DNA of 64,000 nucleotides. It comes from Thalassia testudinum. Lineage: Eukaryota; Streptophyta; Magnoliopsida; Alismatales; Hydrocharitaceae. The translations under genes and the position numbers were made by a program. The stretch is taken from contig JAZHRO010000063.1 of NCBI GenBank assembly GCA_037157565.1, forward strand, positions 155,856,501 to 155,920,500. Direction: 5' to 3'. Below are positions 44,556 through 56,049 of the stretch, one piece after another. The notes under the pieces are model-generated. The model was not told the DNA's origin and searched no databases. It worked only from the letters and a program-made list of their open reading frames with translations. Within the stretch, counting starts at the first letter, position 1. Every line of letters begins with the position of its first letter.

Positions 44556-45540
44556 AAATGGAAAATAATGTGCAAAGGCACACGCACACCATCGAAATGA
44601 AAACAGCGGCACAAAAAACCAGCAAAATAGCGCAAAAGACGTGGGTTTTGCTCTTCTTTCAAAGGAAAAAAGAAATTCCTAAAGTACGCAAAGTAATTTG
44701 ACGAAAACAAATAGAGTAACAGTATCAAAATACGCGTCCTAATTCGTGACTACGCAAGTGCGTACCTTAAAGCTCAAAGGTCTAAGGTCTAGGATCGAGA
44801 CCGCTCACTACTGGCTCCCCGGGGCTCTAGTAGTGAGATAGACTTGTTGATCTTCGGCCAAAGCCCTAAGAGGTGCAAAGACGAGAGATAGAAAAATAGA
44901 CTCGTGTGACTCTAGTGATCGCGCTGTGTGCACGATAGCATTCAACAGACTATATCGATATAAAAACCCGCATGCATTCTGCAAACAGATTTAAGTCACC
45001 AATTTTACTTCCTCTTTTTAGTTAGTCTTTTTCAAAAATATATTAATTAAACTACAATGACCGCTTTTTATATCTTTTCAAAAAAAAAATGTGGTCTTTT
45101 TTTAATTCTCAAAGACAGGGATCCACGCGGGATTTCTCGTGTTTTCCCGCTGATGCGAGAAAAATAATTTAAAAATTTTCCCAAGTCAGATCGCACTTAA
45201 TACTAGCAGGAAATGCACTCCTAAGAGTGTATGCCTATGTTATGCTGCTGCTAGCCAGAAAAGATGTATTTTTTTATATTTTTTTCATTTTTAAATGCAA
45301 CAAAACAAAAGATTAAGAAATACTTACAAAAACAAAAATAGTAAAATGGATTCCCGCCTTCTCCTGAGATTACCTGCAAAAGTAAACCTGAAAAGAAGAC
45401 AGAAAATAAAATAAAAACAAAACAAAAACAAAACACAATACACTAATTAGAACTAAAGTTAGTAAAAACAAAAATATTTACAAAAATACCTCCTAATTAA
45501 ATAATTAATCCTTTTAAATTTAAGTGAATCAAAATATTGC
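44556..45540 (-). other. Element D leader between primer site and gag
   Basis: There is no ORF of known family in this AT-rich sequence of about 1 kb. It contains a 34-base palindromic hairpin at 44804-44837 (outer arms CTCACTAC and GTAGTGAG, core CCCCGGGG), which is at the position of packaging or dimerisation signals in other retroelements. Confidence 0.6.
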
Positions 45541-45560
45541 CTCCCCAGCAACGACGCTAT
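45541..45560 (-). other. Element D primer-binding site, tRNA-Asp type
   Basis: The minus strand reads ATAGCGTCGTTGCTGGGGAG six bases from the LTR end. It differs from the canonical TGGCGCCGTTGCCGGGGAG by transition-type changes (C to T) and at its first bases. The same tRNA-Asp site, better kept, is at 406-423. Confidence 0.75.
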
Positions 45561-45565
45561 TGAAA

Positions 45566-48500
45566 TGATACGTGGGTTCACTCAATTCGATAATTAAGTT
45601 AATTTCACTTAATTAAGAGTAGAAGAGATCACTTAGGTTAACTCGAAGTTATGTCGATTATATAGTATAGGGTCGAATTAACCTAACATTTTAGAAATTT
45701 TTACAGGTTGAGTCGAGGTTGTTCACTGGGAGGCAAAATAATTTTCTCCAAATTCACCAATTTTCTTTTATCTCTTTAAGTTTAGGAGGTAAAACTAGTT
45801 TAATTTTCATAACATGAATTTTTGTCAAAATATTTAAACTATAAAGAACATACAAAATTCCATATGCAAACATATTTACTCAAAATGTTGTACTTTATTA
45901 ACAAGTAAACATGCTAGTTTTTCAATTTTATTTAATTCTAAGAAATTAAGGCAATTAAAAAGTTATCCAATTAAAGTATGCCTTTTTACATTAAGAACAA
46001 AAAGATACTGATGCAAGAGAAATTTATTTATTTTCATCTCTCTACAGCCTCTAATCTTCTTCTTTCATTCTTTTTTTTCTCTCTGTTTTAGTTTCTTCTC
46101 TCAAGCGCTCTTTCTTCTTTCCTTCCTTGTGTTGTTCCTGCCTTCTTATCCTCCTTTTCTCCTTCTCTTTCCCTTAGTTTTTCTCCTTTATTCCTTAGTC
46201 TTTTTCCTTAACACTTCTTAGCACCTGTGCCTTCTCCTTTAGCACTTAGCATCCTTCAGCAGCTTCTCTTTTCCTTAAGCTTCCAGCTGAATCGGGTTTT
46301 TTTTACTTTTGTAACCAAAATTTTTTTATTTGCAGCGAGGTCCTTTCGAGGATACAGAGCACCCTGAGACCAGGGTGGGCCCAGACCCTACTCGGTCCTC
46401 ACCTAATCTCAGTTAGGTTTGTTTCGGTTCATTTGTTAATCGGTTCACAGTTTCGAGCTGCATCGGCTCAACCTGGCCTCCCAAGCCACACTCGCCCGCC
46501 CAGGGCACATTCACTTCCGCATACCCCCAAGGGTGCACACCCACAGGCATATGCCCGCACACACAGAACACACAATGCTCAGATTAGATCAGAAGGAATT
46601 GGAACTGGTGCACCATGTGTTGACAACTGCATAGCCAAGGGAACAAATCAGTTTTATCCCCAGGCGTGCGCTCGTGAATATCCGAGGTGGGACAAACAAA
46701 CCCCTTCTAGACCCAAATTCAAACGATCATAACTTTCTACCCAGAGCTCCAAATTGAATGATTTCAAGTTTGTTGGAAAGCTCTAAGGGTAATCTACACA
46801 ATTTTAGGGTCAATTTAATGTTTTAATGATGTTTGGCTCTTCAATTTAAGAGATGAAATCAGGGGTTTCTACGGGTTTTAAAAAGCCTGGAAAGTGCTTT
46901 AAATCAGGAGAGTCCTCAGATGGACTTCTCTCACCTATTTAAATGTCTGTATATGTTATATAAATAATTCTACTTCTGTTAGGATAGATTTTAAACTCTT
47001 AAGACCTTCAGAACAACCAGAGAAGCTTTTCTCTTCTTTGAAAGCTTCAGAGATTGATTTTCATATTTCAATAAGTGCAACAGACACTTAAAAGTGTTCT
47101 TAATCTATTTAGATTACTTCTAAGGGTTATAACAAATCAATCTGGGTAGGTTTTAAGTTTGAATTTCATCAGAATACTTCTCTTGTTGGTTTGGGTTCGA
47201 AAGTAACCCAAATTGACAGAAACATAATCCTCACTAAGTACATCATCTGAGCTTACTTTAATTAATTTCAAATCATCAAATAAGATCCCAGAAATAGTTT
47301 CCACATCTCAATTCCTCAATTCAAGCTCAGAACACCATTATCAGACTCAGGTTTGACTATGGAAGCTCGAAGATTGACTTTCTGTTTAAAGCTTCCTCCT
47401 AAGAAATTAATGCCTCAATCAGAGTCTCCTCATCATCAGAAACTTATTCAGATCTTTAGATTTATGTTCTATCCTCAATTCCTAGGGTTTCAGGCTCGCC
47501 GCCTGAACTAAAATAGGTGTGTGTTTGACAGAATAAAGGAAAGATTGCTACAATGTTTTGAGAGTTAAAATACCTTCAGTGCATCGCACTGAAGCTTTTG
47601 AGCTCCTTAAATGTTTCTCAAATCCTTCATAACAGACTTCTCCAACTCGCCAGAGTTGGGGAAGATGAAGTTACATCTAAAGCTCCAGTGGTTAAAACCT
47701 TAAACAAATTTCTTTAAAACAGTCATTAATCTTTATTATACTATTCTAGAGCCACTTAGCAAGTTTAAGAGGCTATAACACAACTTTGGTTCGCCGGAGC
47801 TCGTCGAAGCTCCGGTGAGTCCAGAAAATGTAAATTGTATGTACAGATTGACAAAATTAACTATTTTTGATCCAAAAATGATCCTGAGGTTACAAGGAAT
47901 CTCATTATCACTTTAAATTCTTCATTTGTTCATTGAAATATAAGATTTGACAGTAAGTTTATTTTCTTAAACATTTAAATGGTTAAAGCTCAGGACTTGA
48001 TTTAACTACTCGATTGAGAGGTTAAATCAAGTCAACAGATGTTATTATTCATAAATATATATTTAATTTATAGTTTGAACTATTCTTGAGCCGCCATGGA
48101 CAGCGAGCTCAGGAACTTAGTTAAGATTTAGGTGTTTAATTATAGATGATAATAATAAGTAATATAATGTCGATTAGGGTTCATTAGTGGTGATAGGTGA
48201 TGGAAGAACCCAGTGAAGGTGGAATTAGGCCGATTACTGTCACCATAGATAGTGTTAGTAGTCGGCAAAGGTGAGATTTGAATTAGGCATTTAGGTGATT
48301 TAATTAATGATTAAGTGGATTAGAAGTGAACATGGAAGATACAGGAAGGTGTACAGTGTATTAAAAGACAAAATTAAAGCTCTGGCGAGCTCAAGGAACT
48401 CGCCAGAGTCAGAGGAGATGAAACTAAATTCTAACATTACTCTAACCTAACTAACTAAACTAATTAACTAAGCTAGCCTACTCCTACTCCTCTTAGTTTA

Positions 48501-49584
48501 CTGTTACCTGGACGAGGGGGTCAATGGGGTTCCGCCGAAGTCTCATGGTAGACGACGAAATTAGAGGGTTGAAGAAAGATCTCTGGTAGGTGGATTTGAG
48601 TTGGAGCAGAGGAATCCTTAGGTCGGCGCCTTTGTTAGAGGTGCGGAAGACCACAGCGGATCTCCTCGACTACTTAAGATGGATGGAGGAAGTCGGAAGA
48701 TGGAATGGGGAATCGCAGGAGGTTTGGAAGAATAGCCTATTGGGTCGGCTGCAGTGTTAGAAGAGGGAAGGGAGCCAACTTGCCTAAAATCAGAGGTGTA
48801 AAGGGGTATTTATAGCAGTCTGCGGCGAAGAGAGAGGCAGGGTCTGGCCGAAGAAGGAGCTCGAGGAGCTTAACCTCCGTCGTCGTCTCCGACCATGGTG
48901 AGGTTATCTCCCACTGAAAAATAGGATTCTCGGTTAATCCAGACCGATGGATGAAGTGTAGGTGGTGAGCACAAGCTGCAAAAGCTTGGGCAAAGAGAAA
49001 TGATGTCGGCAGGGCGGTGATCGCGCGGTGGGATGACTCTCTGCCGCCAGCCGTTCATTTGGCTGGAGAAGAAGAAAAAGAAGACGAAGAGGGACTTATA
49101 AGTAATAAAACTTAAGGACCTATGTGAGAAATAAGGACCCGACTGTAATGAATATTAAGGACTAAAATGTAAACCCAGGTTTTGAAGGTTTATTTTAATT
49201 TGAATCTTTTTCAACTTTTTATATATGTTAGGAAATAAGGTAAATATTATGTTTACACCTTGAATTTACATTTTTGACCATTTTAGGTTAATTTATTAGA
49301 TTAAGTAAAATCACTTAAGTTATTACATACTTAGGTATACATTATATTTAAGTTACTTATCTTATTAATTAAGGAAATGATTAATAGGATTTCGAGTCCA
49401 ATTATTATCTAAAATATTAATAATGTTAATTGAATGATAAAATGTCATTTTTAACTTATTTTAAGGTCCTTAACTAAATATCCCTTATTCTATAATTAAC
49501 CCTTATACATTCATAACCTTAGCTAATTAACTAGGAAGACTAGTTAATTAGGGGTAATTAGAGATCATGATGAGTGTCTCATCA
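45566..49584 (-). repeat. Element D 5' LTR
   Basis: This LTR is 4,019 bp and matches 32242-36256 along its whole length. It begins TGATGAGACACTCATCA at 49584 and ends ...ACGTATCA at 45566. TATA lies at about 48808-48817. Differences from the left copy are scattered substitutions, a shorter CTACTC run near 48480, and a small insertion (GAATTAGGCATTTAG) near 48280. The transcript would start here and run left. Confidence 0.93.
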
Positions 49585-49815
49585 CTTGCTCCGAGAGAAT
49601 CACCTTCCCTAAGGTGGGTTCTCTCAACTTATGCTTTTGGCTACATAGTTCTTTCAGAAATTTAGCGTAAGCCAAGATGTGCTTAATAGCATCGAGGAGA
49701 GGAATATTGATCTCTACGCTCTTTAATAAATTCAGGAGCTCCTCGTTGCTATCTAAGGTTTTCTTCTTCCTGGTTTTCAATAGGGCTTCAGGGAACGAGA
49801 TGTGAGTGTTTTTCA
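49585..49815 (-). pseudogene. Element B gag-pro, upstream half
   Basis: The minus frame encodes the conserved gag-pro linker: KTRKKKTLDSNEELLNLLKS, then VEINIPLLDAIKHILAYAKF, LKELCSQKHK and KVILSEQ. This runs in frame, through the CTTGC duplication, into the protease half at 32241. At 49815 homology to gag stops and plus-strand integrase sequence begins, so most of gag is missing. The right-hand junction is a rearrangement, not an element end. Confidence 0.85.
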
Positions 49816-50380
49816 ATAGGAAGGATTGGACCCAAAAGCTACATGATGCTCTTTGGGCCTACCGTACGACGTACAAAATGCTTATTGGTATATCTCGGTT
49901 CCGTCTGTTGTTTGGTAAGGTGTGTCACTTACCAATAAAGCTAGAACACCGGGCATTTTGGGACATAAAGAAATGTAATTTTGACTTAGAGTTAGCCGGG
50001 AAGACCAGGAAACTCCAACTATTTGAGTTGGAGGAGCTTAGAAATGATGTCTATGAAAATGCCAGAACCTATAAGGACCAAAGCTCTCCATGACTAGATG
50101 ATTTCACGTAAGAGCTTTGAGCTCAACCAGAAGGTCTGGCTTTTCGATTCTCGACCGAAGCTCTTCCTTGACAAGCTTAGGTCTAAGTGGGATGACCCGT
50201 TCGTTATTGAGCGGATCTTCCCTAACGAGGCCGTCGAAATCTCTAACCCAAAGACGAGTAATTCCTTCAAGGTCAATGAACAGTGTCTCAAACCCTTTTT
50301 GACCATGTGCTCCCTAAACCCGTCTATGACAAGGTTGCTCTTACATTGCCTTAACCACTGTAGGCTAATCATTGCCTAGC
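49806..50380 (+). pseudogene. Gypsy integrase C-terminal part (element B type), plus strand
   Basis: The plus frame 49806-50093 encodes RKDWTQKLHDALWAYRTTYK, then FGKVCHLPIKLEHRAFWDIK and the LELAGKTRKLQLFELEELRN helix region. After a TAG near 50092 the same protein continues as MISRKSFELNQKVWLFDSRP, KLRSKWDDPFVIERIF and AVEISNPKTSNSFKVN. These are the last part of the core and the C-terminal domain of an Athila/Tat-type integrase; the catalytic core is missing. It faces away from the gag-pro half next to it. The natural partner is the rest of element B. Confidence 0.85.
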
Positions 50381-50986
50381 TGAAGGCACTAAACTCAGCA
50401 CATGCAAAGACTGTTTCATGCTAACCAAAATCTCATGGAAACCAGGTGCTATTCTTCCACTTCTACTCTTCTGCATGCTTTCACTTTTAACAATGAGGAC
50501 AGTGCATTAGCTAAGCATAAGGGGTGGATTTATCTTATGAAATAATCTTCTTGTCAGCCGTAATAGTAATTTCCTATTATTCTTAAAAAAATATAGAATT
50601 AGGAGACGAGAACTTAGGCATTAGGAGTTGCAAACTTTAGAAATTAATACTTTGGGACCTGAATACTTAGACTCTTCAGGTCTTCGGGCTTAATTAGCCT
50701 GGGTGTCCACTCAAATGTGGACTTAGTCTCGAGTCCTCGCCAATTCAATTTCATCTTTAATTTAGTGAATAAATTAGGATGATAGGTACACGACTTATCA
50801 ACTCACCCTTTGATTTGAGGGGATTTTAAGTCTAAGCATCTACACACTATTTGCACTGACTCACTTTCCGACGGTTTTTAGGAAAATTGGGTAGCTAATG
50901 AACTGCCTAGGGTGGTATGGTTAGCAAGTTGTCGTGGGTAACAGCCCATTGGTTGGTTGTCCAGAGCCCAGCCATAAGGCCATTCT
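50381..50986 (+). mobile_element. 3' untranslated sequence of element B, plus strand
   Basis: This sequence follows the integrase tail. 50770-50987 matches the reverse complement of 25640-25860 closely (for example GGGTAGCTAATGAAC...CTAGGGTGGTATGG). It includes AATGAGGACAGTGCA and TAAGGGGTGGATTTATC, a purine-rich block typical after gypsy integrase. It stops near 50987, where LINE sequence in the opposite direction begins, so its polypurine tract and LTR are lost. Confidence 0.65.
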
Positions 50987-51673
50987 CTTCGTACTGCCTT
51001 TAAAGATTTCCCATAGATATGACCACGAGACTAAATCATAAGCTTTGGAAAAATCTACCTTCCATAGAAAGGCCTTGGACTTTATCCTGTGCCATCCCAT
51101 CTCCATCTCTTGTGCTACAATGAATGATTCTTGTAGGGATCTCCTAGGTAGAAATGCAGATTGAACGGGCATAATCAAGGCTTGCAGAACTTTACACATT
51201 CTATTAGCAAGGATTTTGCTAATAATTAAGTATATGGAGTTTGATAGTGTAATGGGCCTATAATCAGAGAAGCACTCCGCTCTCGACTTCTTTGGCAACA
51301 AAATTAGGTATGATTTGTTCAGCCTTTCAAACCCAGAGTTTCCCTTTTCAAATTCACGTATGTCTCCCATCACTTCCTCCCTAAGAACATTCCAGATTTC
51401 TTTGTAAAAAAAAACTTGAACCCCATCTGGCCCTAGAGATCCTTCATTGTTTAAATCTTTGATAGCTTCCACAGCCTCTTGTTCAGTAATAGAATCAACC
51501 AATTTTACAATTTGTTCATCACTAACACATGGAAAGGCAGCCGCTGTCATCCTCCACTTCCCTCTTGGAGCAGCCTTTGATATCTCTTTGAAGTAGCGTG
51601 AGGCTTCAATTCTTATCTCTCGAATCGATGATGTTCTCCTCTCCCTAACTTTGACGGATGAAATGAGGTTAGT
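50987..51673 (-). pseudogene. LINE reverse transcriptase, N-terminal half
   Basis: The minus frame encodes VKVRERRTSSIREIRIEASR, EAIKDLNNEGSLGPDGVQVFF and LILLPKKSRAECFSDYRPIT. These are followed by SKILANRM, MPVQSAFLPRRSLQESFIVA and KVDFSKAYDLVSWSYLWEIF. These are the standard non-LTR RT blocks up to just before the (F/Y)ADD catalytic box, which is absent. Beyond about 50987 the frame enters element B sequence. The upstream end at 51673 is where a solo LTR interrupts; the frame resumes at 54424. The RT would copy LINE RNA at the nicked target. Confidence 0.9.
51669..51673. other. Target-site duplication of the solo family A LTR, left copy
   Basis: TTAGT before the LTR is repeated at 54419-54423 directly after it. 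Confidence 0.9.
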
Positions 51674-54418
51674 TGTTGACGTGGCTAGATTGTGTTTTAA
51701 CAAATATTGCGTTGTAATATAGACGAACTTTCCACGAAAACAAATAAAGATTTATAACTCGAAAATCAGAGTATCCGAGGTCAAACACAGGGAGCAATCT
51801 AAGTATTCCAAAACTTGAGAACACAACTTTTTAAATAAGAAGAAATGACTAGTTCAATGAGAGTGATATAGAAAGAAATTTCTCAAGAAAAAAAATGGAC
51901 GTCTGATGCAATATCAGACGTCTTAAATTATTTCCTAGACTTTGCTCTGCTTCAGCTCCTTTTCTTCTCTTCCCTTGCTGCCTCTGTTTTCTTGCTTCTT
52001 TGTTTGCCCCTTGATCTCTTTCTTCTTCCTTCTTCAGTTCCTCTTCTCTTTTTTTTCCTTCGCTTCTTCCCTCTGCCTTAGCTTCTCTTCTTCTTCTGCT
52101 TGTCTTTATCTTTCTTTATTTCTTTGCAGGTCTTCTTCTCCTTGGTTCTGTTTCCCTTTGGCCTCGCTTCTTCTTTTCTGCCTTGCCTTTCTTTTTCCTC
52201 TGCAGAGCCTCCTTCCTTCTTTTCCTTCGCTTGCAGCGACTAAGTCCCTGCTTCTTACACACAAGCACACACAGCAAAACCTACTCCCCTACCCTTCCCA
52301 TGCATCTCTCTCTCTCTCTGTATATCACTCTTCAATAGCTCTCCCAGAGCCGGGTAAACGGGTTGGGTCACGCATGCCCAGGTCCAGGCACACCGGCGTG
52401 GGTGTGGTGCGCCAGGAGTGCTCAGGAGGGTGTCGGGTCGAGTCGCGCCAAGTCCGTGTGATGAGCTCATGGACGAGGCAGTGCTTAGGTGAGGGACCTC
52501 ACCCCAAGTGTGATCGGAGGCAACAGGGAAATAACACAAATTCAATTTAAAGGACTCACGTGCTTTATAGCTTACCGAGGTGGGAGTAATGCCCAAAGCT
52601 CTTTCTTGCACGCCCGCAGCAGACTGTGCCTCCAATTGCCACAATTGCAGGCTTTGCGGTGTCACTTGCTGGGACGACTGGATTCGCAAGACCCTCCCAA
52701 GTTTGCTGCACCTGGAACCCTTAAGTCTTGCAACCTGGAGCAAGCAAGCAGCTTCCTCGAGTCACCGCTAATGAAGGTCGAAGCTTGAAACCTGTCTGAC
52801 ACAAAAAGGGCCTTGCGACTCAATCAGATCATAAGGGGACCTTCGCCATGTCACGGCAAAGGTGAGGTAGTAGGTGGCAGGCCGCAGGGCAGCCTAGGCG
52901 TGCATGCCTAGGTTGCTCTGTGGCCGGACGAATGGGTGTGATTGGGGGGCTGTTGTGGTGGTGTAGAGGGTCTGTGGATGAGTGGAGGATGTTCAGTGAG
53001 GTGAGGCGGAGGTTATGCAGTGGTCGGCAAGACGTGTGGGGCTATGAAGTGACGGGAGCGTCTCGTCGGAGGATGGCCGGAGATGAGGAAGGTGGCGGTA
53101 GATAGTGACGGTCGAGGGGCAGTTGTGTGAAATAAAGTGAGGGAAATGAAAGAGTGGAAGATGGGGAACTTATCTGGAGTGTTGGGAGTAAAGGGGGGCA
53201 GCGGAGTCAGATGGCTCATTTGTGCCGTCGTCGGAGAAGACAACCCTGAGGGAGATAACGGCGACGAGGAGGAGGTCAGGGAGGCATGCACTTGGTGCGG
53301 CGCGAGAGGATGAGGCGGAGTGAACTCTGCTGCTTGTATGGCAGCATGGCGACAAGAAGGAGGAGAGGTAATTGCCAGAGCTTGCGGGTTTCTTGGCTGG
53401 AGAGAGGAGAGATGATGTTTGGAGGGTTCTACGGCCAAAACAAGTCTGAGCAATTCGCAGAGGGTCAGAGGTCCTCTTATAGGTGCTGGCTGAGCTTCTG
53501 GTGTGTGAAGGGAAAGCCTTTAGCCACCGTTGCCTCACCGGAGAAGGAAGGTAGTTGGGATTCCAAATCTTTCATGCGTTTACACGAGAGATTGGACAGG
53601 AATCAGAGATTGTGATCGGGCTTAGACGGAAGGGGATTCCTCAGAGAATCTCCCTTCCAATTCTGGGAGGAGATCTCTGAGGGATCAGAGAGTATCCCCC
53701 CTCCCTTCCTCGTCGGAGAAGGATTCCTCCCAATTAATGGCAGAGGGACCTGATTGTAAGATTTGCGAGGAAGCTAGGGATGGTTTATGTGATGGTTTTC
53801 AAAAGATAAGGGTCAAAATGTAATTGGGTGTACTAATTTGCAAAGTAGGTCAAGATGACCTCCCCTTAGGTCTAAATTTTGGTACAAACCTAATTTGGAC
53901 CTAAGGAATCCAATGGTTAAGTTCGATTTTAGGTTTGACCACGTTTGACTGGACATTTTGCATAAAAACTAAAATTAGGTCAATTGATGAGCTAGGACCC
54001 TAATCTAGGTCAAACTAGGTTCCAAAGGCCAAATTGAATGTTCTAAATCCTAGGAGATATTTTTCCATGAATTTTAGAGGGTTTAATTGATTTTTATCCT
54101 GACCAGAACCTTGTTGAATTAAGCAGGTCTGTTTTAGGGTTACACGATGTCATTTAATTCCTAGATTGCACATGAACCCATTTCTGATTGCATCAACCCA
54201 CTTTTTATCCTATTTAGACCATTTCACCTATGTTTTGTCTCTGAGAAATCCCATTTATGTACTGCAATGGTAAAATTGTAGTTGTAACCTTTATTTCATG
54301 TTTTCTTCTCAGAACACTTATTCCTTCAATTAAGCCCTCTTCTAAGTTATGTAGGAGCTTTTATTCTCTTTATTAGGTCAAAATTAGCTAGTTATGGCTC
54401 ATGATGAGGCTATCATCA
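51674..54418 (-). repeat. Solo family A LTR inside the LINE, minus orientation
   Basis: This LTR is 2,745 bp. It starts TGATGAGGCTATCATCA at 54418 and ends ...GTCAACA at 51674, flanked by TTAGT on both sides. It carries no internal region, so it is a solo LTR left by recombination between the two LTRs of a full element. Blocks match the copy at 428-3100: TATA near 53474, snRNA-like motif at 52576-52587, pyrimidine tract 51940-52210, palindrome 51898-51922, and tRNA-Asp-like U5 box GCGTTGTAATATAG at 51708-51721. ORFs such as 51942-52550 are frames through the pyrimidine tract. Confidence 0.93.
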
Positions 54419-54423
54419 TTAGT

Positions 54424-55548
54424 TCTCCTTCTAGCACTAGCAGCAAGATGAAAAAATTTTGTATTGGCATCCCCTTCCTTGAGCCATAGCTACCTAGACC
54501 TCTCTCGCTAGTCCATTTCTTTTTTCAAATCCTCCTCAACAATGACTTGCTACCAGTATTTCCTCGTTTCCTATTCTTGGACACTAATAGCCATCGTGCA
54601 TTCCTTCTTGTCAAGTTCCTGGTCTTTTGCCAAGGCCTCCATTCTTCTCTGCTCACGAATAGTCATCACAGTCTGCCCATATTCCCTTAGCATTGTGCTC
54701 ATGGAGGTCAAGTTAGAAGCTAATTTCTGGGTCGCAGAACCTGTAGCATCCTTGTGTTTCCACTAATTTGTCAACATATCCCTAAAACCATCCTCTTTGA
54801 ACCAAGATTTTTTGAATTTGAAATGCGAACCAACATCCACATTCTCTACACTATCCCAAACTATAGGTGTATGGTCTGAAAATGGCCTCTCTAGACTGAT
54901 GACTGACAACAGTTGGAATCTCTCCAATAAGGTACAGTTGCCAAAGAATCTATCTAGTTTGGACATGAGGCTACTGCCATTTCTCCAAGTAAACTCCACT
55001 CCACTGATGGGAAAATCAGTTAGGCCCAGGTTCTACACTACCATCTGAAATCCAGCAACCGTACCATCTACATTACCACCAGGTCTGTCCCCACCTAACA
55101 AGGAGCAATTGAAGTCTCCACCTATGAGCCAAGGCTTCTCTTGAACCATATGATGAACTCCTGATAGATCCTCCCAAAGTTCCACCCGTCTGGCTACTAC
55201 ACATGGACCATATACACACGAAATGTACCACTCCAAATCCCCCTGCTGATTCTGACATCTAGTAGTAACCATATTCCTGGCTGCATGAGTTTCAATCACT
55301 TTACAATAGGATTTTCTCCACCATATAGCCAGCCCACTAGATCTGCCATTTACATCCAACATTGTGCAGTCTGCTCTCCCAGACTGTCTGAGAATGTCCC
55401 AATCTAAATCACTACCCTCCTCTATTTGTGTCTCTTGAATAAGAGCACCATCAATCTCCCATTCCAACAAATATCTAGATAAGGAAGCTCTTCTCACATG
55501 GTTGCACAGCCCACACACGTTCCACATTAAGATTCTTATCCATTGCAA
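54424..55548 (-). pseudogene. LINE apurinic-type endonuclease and linker to RT
   Basis: The minus frame from 55548 encodes ILMWNVCGLCNHVRR, LIQETQIEEGSDLDW, ISCVYGPCV and WLIGGDFNCSLLGG. After a TAG at 55033-55035 it continues with VEFTWRNGSSLMSKLDRFFG and LERPFSDHTPIVWD. The N, E, Y, D-x-N, and S-D-H residues of the endonuclease active site are all present. The linker near 54440-54500 (LWLKEGDANTKFFH) leads in frame to the RT at 51673 once the solo LTR is discounted. Upstream, 55556-55660 appears to be the end of ORF1 (minus; ...IIAKSIMAEHVDSLALGA, then a stop). The 5' end of the LINE lies near 55670. Confidence 0.88.
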
Positions 55549-55786
55549 AGATGAGCCCCTAGTGCCAGACTATCCACATGTTCAGCCATAATGGATTTAG
55601 CAATGATCTCTTCCTCGATGTCGAGTCGGTCCGGTTCTCGTGTCTCGTAGGGACTCGGGAATTGGGTCGTTACATTAAGCCTTAATTAAATACCTAAACT
55701 CTCTAATAAAACACGCACAGGCGCAACAATTAGTTGGGCACAGTTAGTGCCACATTGTTTAGAGAAAAGGGCCTTCAGCGCTATAA

Positions 55787-56010
55787 AGTGAATGTTGCTC
55801 GTTGGCTTATCGATCAGTATGGGGTTCGACTCCCCATATCCACTTTACCCGAGCATTGCGAGAGAGAGAGAGAGGCATGGGCCTGTGCTATGGACCTATG
55901 CTGGGCCTGAAATAATTGTGGCTTTGCCTCCCCATAAGGGCTACCCTAGTGCTGGTACCAATCCAACCCATTGGGCTGTTGATTTTGCAAACAGGCAGCC
56001 TGAAAACCTA
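55787..56010 (+). mobile_element. Possible tRNA-derived SINE
   Basis: GGTTCGACTCC at 55823-55833 fits the Pol III B box exactly and is closed by a 7-base stem (TATGGGG/CCCCATA) as in a T arm. TTGCTCGTTGGCTTATCG at 55795-55812 resembles an A box. AGTGAAT and ATCCACT around these can pair as an acceptor stem with one mismatch. The spacing is short and the anticodon arm is not evident. A GA repeat (55860-55873) follows. Target duplications and a tail were not found, so this is tentative. Confidence 0.35.
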
Positions 56011-56049
56011 ATTTTTCACTATAAAATAAGTGACCTATACCAATAGAAG

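Larger units (their letters stand above)
32242..49584 (-). mobile_element. Element D: full-length 17.3 kb Tat/Athila-like Ty3/gypsy retrotransposon
   Basis: Two direct LTRs of about 4.0 kb (32242-36256 and 45566-49584) bound a 9.3 kb internal part. It reads on the minus strand in the order 5' LTR, primer site, leader, gag, protease, RT, RNase H, integrase, a long 3' untranslated region, polypurine tract and 3' LTR. It is flanked by CTTGC duplications and splits the gag-pro frame of element B. Protease and integrase are open and retain catalytic residues; gag and RT have a few stops and RNase H a frameshift. The LTRs are very similar to each other by eye but carry substitutions and small indels, including a shortened CTACTC microsatellite in the right copy. 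It is therefore fairly young but probably no longer autonomous. Confidence 0.93.

Noticed and set aside
51942..52550. 202-codon ORF rich in S, F and L
   Set aside because: It is a frame through the CT-rich tract of a family A LTR; similar tracts give unrelated frames at 817-1077 and 61530-61967.
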